64,000 nt of DNA, from the NCBI RefSeq assembly GCF_003049085.1, contig NZ_PIQX01000001.1, positions 62,001 to 126,000 of the forward strand. Direction: 5' to 3'. The translations under genes and the position numbers were made by a program. The notes under the pieces are model-generated. The model had not been told where the DNA came from. It worked only from the letters and a program-made list of their open reading frames with translations, and searched no databases. Of the stretch, positions 1 through 8,719 are shown in pieces (within the stretch, counting starts at the first letter, position 1; each line of letters opens with the position of its first letter). The stretch is from Campylobacter concisus (lineage in GTDB: Bacteria > Campylobacterota > Campylobacteria > Campylobacterales > Campylobacteraceae).

Positions 1-779
1 AATCGCTTTTAGACTTGGTGCCAGCTGGTATGGTCGCACTTGTGTGTGATAACCCGCACCTTGCATTTGCCTTGCTTAGTAAAGATTATGCTAAGCCACT
101 TTTTTGCGAGCCAAAGCCATCAAATATCGCCAAGAGTGCAAAGATAATGCCAAATGTCTATATCGGCTCAAATGTGAGCGTAGGCGAAAATACGGTAGTA
201 ATGGCTGGGGCATTTTTGGGCGATAACGTAACTATCGGTAAAAACTGCATCATCCATCCAAATGTCGTCATCTACAACGACTGCGTCATCGGCAATGAGT
301 GCCATCTGCTGGCAAACTGCGTTATAGGCAGCGATGGCTTTGGCTATGCACATACAAAAACTGGCGAGCATGTAAAAATTTATCACAATGGCAATGTTGT
401 TTTAGGTGATTTTGTTGAGATCGGCGCTTGCACGACGATAGATCGTGGCGTTTTTGAAAGCACGATGATCGCAAACTACACAAAGATAGATAATCTCGTT
501 CAAATAGGCCATAACTGCGAGCTTGGAAATGGCTGCCTAATCGTCTCACAAACTGGCCTTGCTGGCTCAACAGTGCTAGGCAGAAACGTTGTAATGGGCG
601 GACAAAGCGGCTCAGCTGGTCATGTAAGCGTTGGAGACTTCGCGCAGATCGCTGCACGTGGAGGCGTTAGCAAAGACCTACCTGGCGGCAAAAAATACGC
701 TGGAGCTTATCCGATAATGGAGCTTTCAGATCAGTTTAAACTCCAAGCAAAAATTTTGAGATTTTTTAAGAAAAATTGA
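1..779 (+). CDS. lpxD: UDP-3-O-acylglucosamine N-acyltransferase LpxD, 5' end cut by window
   Basis: The third step of lipid A synthesis: LpxD transfers a 3-hydroxyacyl chain from ACP to the 2-amino group of UDP-3-O-acylglucosamine in the cytoplasm. The visible part is almost entirely left-handed beta-helix hexapeptide repeats (isoleucine- and valine-rich turns such as [16 protein letters not shown]), followed by the conserved [10 protein letters not shown] and [14 protein letters not shown] segments and a short helical tail. About 258 codons are present against a usual length near 320, and the reading frame is open to the left edge. The N-terminal uridine-binding part is therefore outside the window, and no start codon should be assigned here. 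A strong hairpin terminator follows the stop. Confidence 0.93.
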   Translation, partial: SLLDLVPAGMVALVCDNPHLAFALLSKDYAKPLFCEPKPSNIAKSAKIMPNVYIGSNVSVGENTVVMAGAFLGDNVTIGKNCIIHPNVVIYNDCVIGNECHLLANCVIGSDGFGYAHTKTGEHVKIYHNGNVVLGDFVEIGACTTIDRGVFESTMIANYTKIDNLVQIGHNCELGNGCLIVSQTGLAGSTVLGRNVVMGGQSGSAGHVSVGDFAQIAARGGVSKDLPGGKKYAGAYPIMELSDQFKLQAKILRFFKKN

Positions 780-784
780 TTGCA

Positions 785-818
785 AGCTTTTGCGAGCTTA
801 AAATCGCAAAAGCTTTTT
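785..818 (+). terminator. Rho-independent terminator after lpxD
   Basis: A perfect 11-bp stem, AGCTTTTGCGA (785-795) paired with TCGCAAAAGCT (804-814), has an 8-nt loop and runs straight into a T tract. It lies between convergent lpxD and ackA and fits termination of lpxD best. Confidence 0.85.
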
Positions 819-925
819 ATCTCGTAGCCTAAAAATGCTAATTCTATTTTAAAACGAGCTAGACTTAAAATTTATATGTTGAGTTTGGCAAAATACAAAT
901 TAGCTATTTTATTTTAAATTTCTAT

Positions 926-2122
926 TTATTTGGCTTTGTTCTCTTTTATTACTCTAGCCGTTTCTATTGCGATTTCTAGCTCTTCGTTTGTTGGTATGAT
1001 GAGCGTTTTTATCTTAGCGTCATCCCCGTCTATGCATCTCTCGTCTCGCATGTCTTGGAAATTTAGATCGTGATTTATGTGAATGCCAAGATGTTTTAAT
1101 TCATCACAAATTTTTTGCCTTGTGTTTGGTGCATTTTCGCCAATGCCACCGGTAAATATAAGCGCATCAACGCGTCCTAAAATGGCGTAATATGAGCCAA
1201 TATATTTTTTTACTCGGTAACAAAACATCTCAAATGCAAGCTTTGCTCGCTCATCGTTTTGCATTTTAGCTACAACCTCTCTCATGTCGCTTGAGCCACA
1301 AATTCCAAAAAGTCCGCTTTTTTTGTTTAAAAAGTTATCGATCTCGTTCCACTTTAAAACGCCGATATTTAGCAAGTAAATGACCACAGCTGGGTCCATA
1401 TCGCCGCTTCTTGTACCCATTATGAGCCCTTCAAGTGGGCTAAGCCCCATCGAGGTATCGATACTTTTGCCATTTTGTACTGCACAGGCTGAGGCGCCGT
1501 TACCTAGATGAAGCGAGATAGCGTTAAATTTATCAAATTCTATGCCAAGCATTTTGGCTGCTTGCTTGCAAACATATCTATGTGATGTGCCGTGAAAGCC
1601 GTATTTTCTGATATGATGAGTCTTGCAAACGTCGTAGGGTAGGGCGTAGCGGTAGGCGTACTCTGGCATGCTTTGATGAAATACCGTGTCAAAAACGACC
1701 ACGTGAGGCACATTTTTGCTCTCTTTCATTGCGTTTTTAATGCCAGCAAGGTGCCCTGGGTTATGAAGAGGGGCAAGTGGGCTTATCTCCTCTATCTTTT
1801 TAATAACGCTCTCATCAACGATCATTGAGCTAAAAAAGCTCTCTCCGCCGTGCACTATCCTGTGTCCGATGCCATCAAGCTCACTTAGATCGTGCAGAGT
1901 GTGTGAGGTGACAAAGAGCTCGTTCATCGCCTCAAGTCCGTCGTGGTGGTCTTTTATAAAGCGTTTTATCTCATAAATTTCGCCATTTGCTTTTAGTACC
2001 GCTCTTGAGCTATTGCTGCCGATTTGTTCGACCAGACCGCTTGCTAGGCTCGTTTTTGTCTGCATATCAAAAAGTTGAAATTTTATCGAACTACTACCTG
2101 AGTTTAAAACCAAAATTTTCAT
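926..2122 (-). CDS. ackA: Acetate kinase
   Basis: Interconverts acetyl phosphate + ADP and acetate + ATP in the cytoplasm, the second half of the Pta-AckA pathway. It opens with the family signature [15 protein letters not shown] and contains [15 protein letters not shown] and the glycine-rich GTRSGDMDP and FTGGIGENA nucleotide-binding motifs. I place the start at the ATG ending at 2122, giving 398 residues, the normal family length. An in-frame start eight codons upstream would overlap pta, and the ribosome binding site AGGAG lies just before the chosen ATG. The gene begins one base after the pta stop, so the pair is one transcriptional unit with pta first. Confidence 0.97.
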   Translation of the reverse strand: MKILVLNSGSSSIKFQLFDMQTKTSLASGLVEQIGSNSSRAVLKANGEIYEIKRFIKDHHDGLEAMNELFVTSHTLHDLSELDGIGHRIVHGGESFFSSMIVDESVIKKIEEISPLAPLHNPGHLAGIKNAMKESKNVPHVVVFDTVFHQSMPEYAYRYALPYDVCKTHHIRKYGFHGTSHRYVCKQAAKMLGIEFDKFNAISLHLGNGASACAVQNGKSIDTSMGLSPLEGLIMGTRSGDMDPAVVIYLLNIGVLKWNEIDNFLNKKSGLFGICGSSDMREVVAKMQNDERAKLAFEMFCYRVKKYIGSYYAILGRVDALIFTGGIGENAPNTRQKICDELKHLGIHINHDLNFQDMRDERCIDGDDAKIKTLIIPTNEELEIAIETARVIKENKAK

Positions 2123-2123
2123 A

Positions 2124-3491
2124 TTATTCTCCTGCTTGTATAGCACTGATTAAGATAGTATTTACCACGTCTTCAACGAGGCAGCCGCGACTTAGGTCGT
2201 TAACTGGCTTTTTTAATCCTTGAAGTATCGGACCCACGGCTAGAGCGTTTGCGCTTCGCTGAACTGCTTTATAGCAGATGTTTCCGCAGTTTAAATTTGG
2301 AAAGATAAAGACATTTGCATGCCCAGCAACCTCTGAGTTTGGCATCTTTTTGCTAGCCACGCTTAGATCAACGGCTGCGTCAAACTGAATAGGTGCTGCG
2401 ATCTTTAAATTTGCATCAAGTTCGCTCGCCTTTTTGGCAGCCTCTTTTATAAATTCTACATCAGGCCCGCTACCACTATCAGCCGTAGAGTAGCTTAGCA
2501 TGGCGATCTTTGGGTTAAGACCAAAGGCGCTTGCCGTTTGAGCGCTGCTTAGCGTTATGCTAGCTAGCTCATCTGCGCTTGGATTTGGCGTGACGGCGCA
2601 GTCGGCAAAAAGCAAAATTTCTTCTTCAAGCGCCATAAAAAATGCCCCACTTACCACGCTTACATTTGGCTTTGTTTTTATTATCTGCAAGGCTGGGCGG
2701 ATCGTATCAGCTGTGCTCATCGTAGCGCCGCTTACCAAGGCATCGGCTAAGCCCTCGTGAATTAGCATCGTAGCAAAGTAAATTTTATCTTTTGCAAGCG
2801 CATTTGCCTTGGCTTCATCCACGCCTTTATGTTTTCTAAGCTCATAAATTTTCTTTGCAAATTCATCTGTTAGCTCATTTTGTTTTGGATTGATCACTTT
2901 GGCTTTGCTTAAATTTAGCCCCAAAGCGGCCGCTTTTTTTGAAATTTCATCTTCAAGTCCTAGCAAGATGATATTTGCCGCGTCTTTTTCTAGCACGATG
3001 TGAGCTGCTTTTAAAATTCTCTCATCGTCACTCTCTGGTAAAACAACGGTCTTGTTTGCAGCTTTAGCTCTTTTTAGAAGCAAGCTTTGAAATTTAAATG
3101 GTGTGATGATATCTGCTTGATAGTTTAAAATTTCGTCGATCTTATCGGTAATTAGAAGCTTTGAGTTTGGATTTAGTGCTTTTAGCTCGCTTGCATTTTC
3201 ATCAAAGACTGGCGTGTTTAAATTTCTAGCTAGCTTTAAATTTAGCTCGCTTTTGCCAAAGACACTAAAACTCTCACAGCCAAGAACTATGACAAAGTCG
3301 CTTTTGGCTTTTAACTCTTCAAATTTATCTATAAATTTTAGAAAAAATTCTTTTTCATTTGAATTTATTAAGTTATTTTTATCGTTTTCATCTGGGATTA
3401 TCTTAAAAATCTCAACTTTTTTAAATTTTGTAGCTATAATTTCTTGCAGATGTGCTAAATTTTTGTCTGTAAAAACGTAACAACTTTTCAT
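2124..3491 (-). CDS. pta: Phosphate acetyltransferase
   Basis: Converts acetyl-CoA and phosphate to acetyl phosphate, which AckA uses to make ATP. The catalytic PTA_PTB domain fills roughly residues 125-455, beginning near [20 protein letters not shown] and containing [21 protein letters not shown] and the C-terminal [20 protein letters not shown] region. The first about 120 residues are a shortened version of the N-terminal P-loop/DRTGG-type regulatory region of long Pta enzymes (about 700 residues in enteric bacteria); I see no intact P-loop. At 455 residues the enzyme is therefore intermediate in length. It is the first gene of the pta-ackA pair and is divergent from flgH. Confidence 0.95.
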   Translation of the reverse strand: MKSCYVFTDKNLAHLQEIIATKFKKVEIFKIIPDENDKNNLINSNEKEFFLKFIDKFEELKAKSDFVIVLGCESFSVFGKSELNLKLARNLNTPVFDENASELKALNPNSKLLITDKIDEILNYQADIITPFKFQSLLLKRAKAANKTVVLPESDDERILKAAHIVLEKDAANIILLGLEDEISKKAAALGLNLSKAKVINPKQNELTDEFAKKIYELRKHKGVDEAKANALAKDKIYFATMLIHEGLADALVSGATMSTADTIRPALQIIKTKPNVSVVSGAFFMALEEEILLFADCAVTPNPSADELASITLSSAQTASAFGLNPKIAMLSYSTADSGSGPDVEFIKEAAKKASELDANLKIAAPIQFDAAVDLSVASKKMPNSEVAGHANVFIFPNLNCGNICYKAVQRSANALAVGPILQGLKKPVNDLSRGCLVEDVVNTILISAIQAGE

Positions 3492-3506
3492 TTGTGACCT
3501 TTTTTA

Positions 3507-3520
3507 GGAACTTAAATTGC
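3507..3520 (+). promoter_or_regulatory. Sigma-54 (RpoN) -24/-12 promoter for flgH
   Basis: The sequence has GG at 3507-3508, exactly 10 bases, then GC at 3519-3520, within AGGAAC...TTGCTT. This is the invariant GG-N10-GC geometry of RpoN promoters. The -12 GC is 40 nt before the flgH ATG. Rod, ring and hook genes of Campylobacter are known RpoN targets, which supports the call. Confidence 0.7.
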
Positions 3521-3560
3521 TTAATTTTAGCACAAAGATACTTATTTTAAGGCATTTTTT

Positions 3561-4268
3561 ATGAACCATAAAACGATTTGGCTCGTCTTATCTGCGGGCA
3601 TTATTTGCACTGGCTGCACACCAAGTGCTGATCCTCATATCAATATGAAACCCCCAGTTTATGTCGAGCAACTCCCTTCAAAAGATAGTGGCACCGGACA
3701 AAGCAACGCTGGCAGCCTCTTTGGTAAGGGCGAGAATCCTCTTTTTTCAGATAGAAAAGCGATGAATGTAAATGATATCGTGACTATCGTTATCTCAGAA
3801 AATGCAAGTCAAACTTCAACTGGTAGCAAAAGCACAAATAAAGATAGCACCATTTCGCTTGGTGGCGGTGTTTTCACAGCTGGGGCTGCACCGCTTTCAA
3901 CTGTGGCTGATAATCTAAACAAATACGGCGATATCGGCTTTAAAGCAGGTGGCGGAAACAAATTTACAGGAAGTGGCACTAGCAACAGAAGCGAGAAATT
4001 TACCGCAACCATTTCAGCCAGGATCATAAAAATACTAAATAATGGCAACTATTTCATAGAAGGTAGCCGGGAGCTACTTATAAACGGCGAAAAGCAGATC
4101 ATGCAAGTAAGCGGCGTTATCAGACCTTACGACATCTCACAAAACAACGAAATCGACTCAAAATACATAGCTGACGCCAAAATTTTATACAAAACCGAGG
4201 GCGAGCTAGACAAATCTACCAAAAAACCTTGGGGTACAAGACTTATGGAGGCCATCTGGCCATTTTAA
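3561..4268 (+). CDS. flgH: Flagellar L-ring lipoprotein FlgH
   Basis: Forms the outer-membrane L-ring through which the flagellar rod passes. The N-terminus is a lipoprotein signal with the lipidated cysteine at residue 19 (ICTGC). The mature protein has the FlgH hallmarks: SLFGKGENPLFSDRKAMNVNDIVTI near residues 53-80, the serine/threonine-rich stretch after VISENASQTS, and SGVIRPYDISQNNEIDSKYIADAKI towards the C-terminus. It is 235 residues, normal for the family. The gene stands alone here, divergent from pta, behind a sigma-54-type promoter, and is followed by a hairpin. Distributed single flagellar genes are typical of Campylobacter. Confidence 0.95.
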   Translation: MNHKTIWLVLSAGIICTGCTPSADPHINMKPPVYVEQLPSKDSGTGQSNAGSLFGKGENPLFSDRKAMNVNDIVTIVISENASQTSTGSKSTNKDSTISLGGGVFTAGAAPLSTVADNLNKYGDIGFKAGGGNKFTGSGTSNRSEKFTATISARIIKILNNGNYFIEGSRELLINGEKQIMQVSGVIRPYDISQNNEIDSKYIADAKILYKTEGELDKSTKKPWGTRLMEAIWPF

Positions 4269-4274
4269 TGCAAA

Positions 4275-4312
4275 TTTAAAAGCCTAAAATTTAATCAATT
4301 TGGGCTTTTAAA
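4275..4312 (+). terminator. Hairpin after flgH
   Basis: TTTAAAAGCC (4275-4284) pairs with GGCTTTTAAA (4303-4312), and an AAATT/AATTT pair inside the loop extends the fold. It starts 7 nt after the flgH stop. There is no long T run beyond the stem, so it is a probable rather than certain terminator. Confidence 0.55.
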
Positions 4313-4613
4313 AATTTATATCTCAAAAATTTCTCTCGCCTTAAATATGCTAAATTTTTAAAAATCATTAAAAATTATAGTTGATATTTACTTTCAGAAT
4401 AATATGCTTAAAATATTGAAAATTCATCAAAACAAAATAAAATTTCTCAAAATATTATTTTTTATATTTTGAAAATATATCGCAAAAAAGGGATTTTAAA
4501 TTTTTTAGTTAAAGTTTATTTAATTATAAATATTAATTTTATAAAATAATTTTTTACTTCTTTAAACAAAGATATTATTAACAAAAGTAAAATTTTCAAG
4601 CAAAGGAGCTTAT
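4313..4613 (+). promoter_or_regulatory. AT-rich leader of the hydrogenase operon
   Basis: About 300 bp without a gene, extremely AT-rich, between flgH and hydA. It must carry the promoter of the hyd operon, but I cannot pick a -35/-10 pair with confidence. Two overlapping inverted repeats stand out: CAAAATAT (4448-4455) with ATATTTTG (4464-4471), and the odd palindrome ATATTTT-G-AAAATAT (4464-4478). The hydA ribosome binding site AAAGGAG lies just before 4614. Confidence 0.45.
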
Positions 4614-5759
4614 ATGAATAATGACTTGCGTCAAAAGATAGATAGACGCTTAAGTGAGCTTAGTGCGTTACCTAAGATGAAAAGCGACTCGAGTATTGCG
4701 CAGCTTTTAAAAGAGAAGGGCTTTACGAGGCGTGATTTTATGAAGTGGGCTGGTGCGATGACAGCTTTTATGGCTCTACCAAGTACGATGACACCGATGG
4801 TTGCTCGTGCTGCTGAGCTTAGCGATAGGCTTCCTGTGATATGGCTTCATATGGCAGAATGCACAGGCTGTAGCGAGAGCTTACTAAGAACTGACGCTCC
4901 AAGCATAGATAGTCTTATATTTGACTACATAAGCCTTGAATACCACGAAACTATCATGGCAGCCTCTGGTTGGCAGGCTGAAGAAAATTTAGAGAGTGCG
5001 ATCGAAAAATACAAAGGCAGATACATCCTACTAGTTGAGGGAGGTATCCCAACTGGTGCGACTGAAAATTTCTTAACAGTTGGACCTCATGGCACAACAG
5101 GTAAAACTCATGCTGTAAATGCTTCAAAAGACGCAGCTGCTATCTTTGCGATCGGCACCTGTTCTAGCTTTGGTGGCATTCAAGCTGCAAGGCCAAATCC
5201 ATCAAATTCAGTGGGACTTTCAAAGGTCACTGATAAGCCAGTTATTAATGTTGCGGGCTGTCCACCAAGTGAGAAAAATATCGTTGGCAACGTGCTTCAC
5301 TTCTTACTTTTTGGCACACTTCCAGCGCTTGATGTTTATAATAGGCCAAAATGGGCTTATGGCTTAAGAATTCACGATCTTTGCGAAAGACGTGGTCACT
5401 TTGACGCTGGCGAGTTTGTCCAAAGCTTCGGCGATGAAGGTGCAAAAAATGGATACTGCTTATACAAAGTAGGTTGCAAAGGTCCATATACATTTAATAA
5501 CTGCTCACGTGAGAGATTTAACCAGCACACATCATGGCCAGTTCAAGCAGGTCACGGCTGTATAGGCTGCTCAGAGCCAGACTTCTGGGATACGATGGGA
5601 CCATTTGAAGAGCCTATGGCAGATAGACTCTTTGATACTGTTTTGGGTCTTGGAGCTGATAATGTCAGCGATAAAGTTGGCATCGGAATTTTAGCTCTTA
5701 CAGGCATTGGTATAGCAGCTCACGCTGTTATAGCTTCTATGAGTAAAGATAAAGAATAA
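4614..5759 (+). CDS. hydA: Uptake [NiFe]-hydrogenase small subunit
   Basis: Electron-transfer subunit of the membrane-bound, periplasm-facing H2-uptake hydrogenase. A Tat signal with the twin arginines at 39-40 (TRRDFMKW) exports the folded heterodimer. Iron-sulfur cluster ligands are visible in CTGCSESLLR (Cys83, Cys86), GTCSSFGG, GCPPSEKN, HDLCERRGHF and the GCKGPYTFNNC...CIGCSEPDFWD region, as expected for proximal, medial and distal clusters. A hydrophobic segment near residues 350-370 is the C-terminal membrane anchor. It has 381 residues, and an AAAGGAG ribosome binding site precedes the ATG. First gene of hydABCDE-hypF. Confidence 0.97.
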   Translation: MNNDLRQKIDRRLSELSALPKMKSDSSIAQLLKEKGFTRRDFMKWAGAMTAFMALPSTMTPMVARAAELSDRLPVIWLHMAECTGCSESLLRTDAPSIDSLIFDYISLEYHETIMAASGWQAEENLESAIEKYKGRYILLVEGGIPTGATENFLTVGPHGTTGKTHAVNASKDAAAIFAIGTCSSFGGIQAARPNPSNSVGLSKVTDKPVINVAGCPPSEKNIVGNVLHFLLFGTLPALDVYNRPKWAYGLRIHDLCERRGHFDAGEFVQSFGDEGAKNGYCLYKVGCKGPYTFNNCSRERFNQHTSWPVQAGHGCIGCSEPDFWDTMGPFEEPMADRLFDTVLGLGADNVSDKVGIGILALTGIGIAAHAVIASMSKDKE

Positions 5760-5768
5760 GGCGAAAAA

Positions 5769-7487
5769 ATGAGTGAAAAAAGAATAGTAATAGACCCTAT
5801 AACACGTATCGAGGGACACTTAAGAATAGAAGTTGTTGTAGATGAAAATAATGTCGTAAAAGAGGCTTACTCTGGCTCAACTCTTTGGCGTGGCTTAGAG
5901 CAGATCGTAAAAGGCAGAGACCCAAGAGATGCTGGCTTTTTCATGCAAAGAATTTGTGGCGTTTGTACATACTCACACTACCGAGCAGGCATCATCGCGG
6001 TTGAAAATGCCCTTGGCATCAAGCCTCCACTAAATGCAGAGCTAACTAGAACGCTTATGAACGCAGCTTTATATCTTCACGATCACATCGTACATTTTTA
6101 TCAACTTCACGGCATGGACTGGGCAGACGTCGTCTCTGCACTAAGCGCAGATGTGCATAAAGCTAGCGAAGAGGCGTTTAAATACACTGATTTGCCATTT
6201 GCCACTGGAGCTGACAAGCTAAAAGAGGTAAAAGAGAGAGTTGAAGCCTTTGTTAAAAAGGGCAATCTTGGACCATTTGCCAACGCATATTGGGGACATA
6301 GCAAATATAAATTTACGCCAGAGCAAAATTTAATCGTCCTCTCTCACTACTTAGAGTGCTTAAGGATTCAAAGAACAGCAGCTCAGATGATGGCTATCTT
6401 TGGTGCGAAGAACCCACATCCACAAAGCTTAACAGTTGGCGGTGTGACCTGTGTGATGGACCTTATGGATCCAGCTAGAATGGGCGAATATATGAGCAAA
6501 TTTGCTGAGATTAAAGAATTTGTAGATAGAGCTTACTATCCAGATATCTTGATGGCAGCTAAAGCTTATGGTAATGAGCCAAGCGTTCTAAACGATGTTG
6601 GTGTGGCAAATTTACTCTGCTACGATGAGTTTTTGATTGGTAAAAATGATCATCTATTTAAAGGTGGCTATATCTTAAATGGCGATCTTAACAAGGTTTA
6701 TGATATCGATGAAAATAAAATTACTGAAGAGGCTACTAGGTCTTGGTATAAAAACGACAAAGCGCTTCATCCATATGACGGCGAGACCGAGGCAAACTAC
6801 ACAGGTCTTATTGACGGTGAGAGCATAGATGCCGAGGGCAAACTAGCTCACAGTAAGCTTTTTGATACAAAAGGCAAATATAGCTGGATTAAAGCACCAA
6901 GATATGATGGCATGCCTATGCAAGTGGGTCCAATAGCAAGTATCGTTATAAACTACGCTAGAGGCAACGAGAGAGTTAAAAAGGTGGTTGATGAGTTTTT
7001 AGCAAAGAGTGGCTTGCCATTAAGTGCGGTTTTCTCAACTCTAGGCAGAACCGCTACTCGTATGCTTGAGGCAAAAGTGGTCGCAGAGCATACAATGGAT
7101 GCATTTAATGCTTTGATCGAAAATTTAAAATCAGATCAAGAGACTTGCACAAAATATGTAATCGATAACAAAAAAGAGTACAAAGGAAATTTCCAAGGCA
7201 ATGCTCCAAGAGGTGCGCTTAGCCACTGGTGCCGCATAAAAGATGGTGTTATCACAAACTGGCAAGCAGTCGTACCAAGTACTTGGAATGCCTCTCCAAA
7301 AGACGCACAAAATCAAATGGGAAGCTACGAAGCGTGCTTAGTTGGTTTAAAGATCGCTGATCTTTCAAAACCACTCGAGATAATACGAAAAATTCACTCT
7401 TATGATCCTTGCATCGCGTGTGCCGTGCATGTTATGGATACGAAGGGAAATGATTTGAGTACTTATAAGATAAATCCAAATTTGTAA
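5769..7487 (+). CDS. hydB: Uptake [NiFe]-hydrogenase large subunit
   Basis: Carries the Ni-Fe(CN)2CO active site that splits H2. The two cysteine pairs that hold the metals are present: RICGVC (Cys63, Cys66) and DPCIACAVH (Cys548, Cys551). Eighteen residues follow the terminal His554. This is the peptide the HydD protease is expected to remove after nickel insertion. It has 572 residues, normal length, and starts 9 nt after hydA with a GCGAAAAA spacer. Export is by hitch-hiking on the HydA Tat signal, since it has none of its own. Confidence 0.97.
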   Translation: MSEKRIVIDPITRIEGHLRIEVVVDENNVVKEAYSGSTLWRGLEQIVKGRDPRDAGFFMQRICGVCTYSHYRAGIIAVENALGIKPPLNAELTRTLMNAALYLHDHIVHFYQLHGMDWADVVSALSADVHKASEEAFKYTDLPFATGADKLKEVKERVEAFVKKGNLGPFANAYWGHSKYKFTPEQNLIVLSHYLECLRIQRTAAQMMAIFGAKNPHPQSLTVGGVTCVMDLMDPARMGEYMSKFAEIKEFVDRAYYPDILMAAKAYGNEPSVLNDVGVANLLCYDEFLIGKNDHLFKGGYILNGDLNKVYDIDENKITEEATRSWYKNDKALHPYDGETEANYTGLIDGESIDAEGKLAHSKLFDTKGKYSWIKAPRYDGMPMQVGPIASIVINYARGNERVKKVVDEFLAKSGLPLSAVFSTLGRTATRMLEAKVVAEHTMDAFNALIENLKSDQETCTKYVIDNKKEYKGNFQGNAPRGALSHWCRIKDGVITNWQAVVPSTWNASPKDAQNQMGSYEACLVGLKIADLSKPLEIIRKIHSYDPCIACAVHVMDTKGNDLSTYKINPNL

Positions 7488-7496
7488 GGAGAGAAT

Positions 7497-8177
7497 ATGT
7501 CACATAAAAATGCTGACAGGATCAGCGAATACGAATTCTCCATTGGCGTTAGGCTGACACACTGGATTAGATTTGCAGCGATCACACTTTTGGTTGTGAG
7601 TGGCTACTATATCTCATACGTTTTTGTGAGTCCAGAGATCACGAGCGAGCCTACAAATTTTATGCAAGCAAAGTGGCGTTTGGCGCACCAGGTCGCTGGC
7701 TTTGTGCTAATAGCGGTATTTATCTTTAAATTTTATCTATTTGTCTTTGATAAACACAGCAAAAAAGAGTGGATGAGCGTGCTTGACTTTTTAAGTCCAA
7801 AAGTTTGGATAGCGCAGATCAAGTACTACATCTTTATGGGGCCACATCCGCATTTAAGGGGCGTTTATAACCCTTTGCAGTTTGCCTCATACTTTTTCTT
7901 TTATCTTGTTTTGACTCTTATTTGCCTAAGCGGTCTTGTGCTTTATGTTCATGTTTATCATGAGGGACTTGGCGGAGCACTTTATGAGCCAGCAAGATTT
8001 TTTGAAGAGCTTATTGGTGGATTAGCAAATGTCAGAACGATACATAGAATTTGTATGTGGGTCATTATGATTTTTGTGCCGATTCATGTTTATATGGCAG
8101 TATTTAACGCTGTTAAAGGCAAAAATGGAGCGATGGACGCTATCGTTAGTGGTTATAAATTTGTAAAAGAACACTGA
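7497..8177 (+). CDS. hydC: Hydrogenase cytochrome b subunit
   Basis: Di-haem membrane anchor that passes electrons from HydA to menaquinone. I see four main hydrophobic segments (near residues 22-44, 60-85, 125-150 and 185-205) and the haem-ligand type histidines in RLTHWIRF, AHQVAGF, LYVHVYH and VRTIHRICMW. At 226 residues it fits the HydC/HyaC/HupC family. It begins 9 nt after hydB with AAGGAGAG upstream, and its TGA shares a base with the hydD start (TGATG), so the two are translationally coupled. Confidence 0.95.
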   Translation: MSHKNADRISEYEFSIGVRLTHWIRFAAITLLVVSGYYISYVFVSPEITSEPTNFMQAKWRLAHQVAGFVLIAVFIFKFYLFVFDKHSKKEWMSVLDFLSPKVWIAQIKYYIFMGPHPHLRGVYNPLQFASYFFFYLVLTLICLSGLVLYVHVYHEGLGGALYEPARFFEELIGGLANVRTIHRICMWVIMIFVPIHVYMAVFNAVKGKNGAMDAIVSGYKFVKEH

Positions 8178-8719
8178 TGAGAGTGCTGGTTCTTGGTATT
8201 GGCAACGTGATGTTTGCCGATGAGGGCATAGGTGTTCATTTTGTAAATTTGATGGCTAAAAACTACAAATTTACAAGTTCTAAAAACGAGCTTACTCTAA
8301 TGGACGGGGGCACTTTAGCCCTCGCCCTAACTCACATCATAAGCGAATTTGACTATCTTGTCGTTGTTGACTGCATTAGCGCGAACGGCACAAGCGTGGG
8401 TGATGTTTATTTCTTCGACTTTCTAAACATACCAAATTTTATCAGCTGGGATGGCTCGGCTCACGAGATCGAGATGCTCCAGACCCTTCATCTAATGGAG
8501 CTTGCAGGCGACAGACCGACAACCAAAATTTTAGGCATCGTGCCTAGCCGCATAGAATCATCAAATTTTAGTCTCTCAGATGATGTTATAAACGCTTCTA
8601 ATATTTTAGAAAAAACGCTGCTTGAACACTTAAAAGAGCTTGATTTTAAGTGTGAAAAGGTGGCAAATTTTACCCTAAATGATATCGTTGATGAATACGC
8701 TAAAAAAGGTTTAAAATGA
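8177..8719 (+). CDS. hydD: Hydrogenase maturation endopeptidase
   Basis: HupD/HyaD-type protease that cleaves the C-terminal peptide of HydB once nickel is bound. It starts with the family motif VLGIGNVMFADEGIGVHF (nickel-sensing Glu/Asp in FADEG) and continues with DGGTLALAL and VVVDCISANG. The histidine in the DGSAHEIEMLQ segment fits the second metal ligand. It has 180 residues, overlaps the hydC stop by one base, and its own stop overlaps the hydE start (ATGA), so production is tied to that of its substrate. Confidence 0.94.
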   Translation: MRVLVLGIGNVMFADEGIGVHFVNLMAKNYKFTSSKNELTLMDGGTLALALTHIISEFDYLVVVDCISANGTSVGDVYFFDFLNIPNFISWDGSAHEIEMLQTLHLMELAGDRPTTKILGIVPSRIESSNFSLSDDVINASNILEKTLLEHLKELDFKCEKVANFTLNDIVDEYAKKGLK

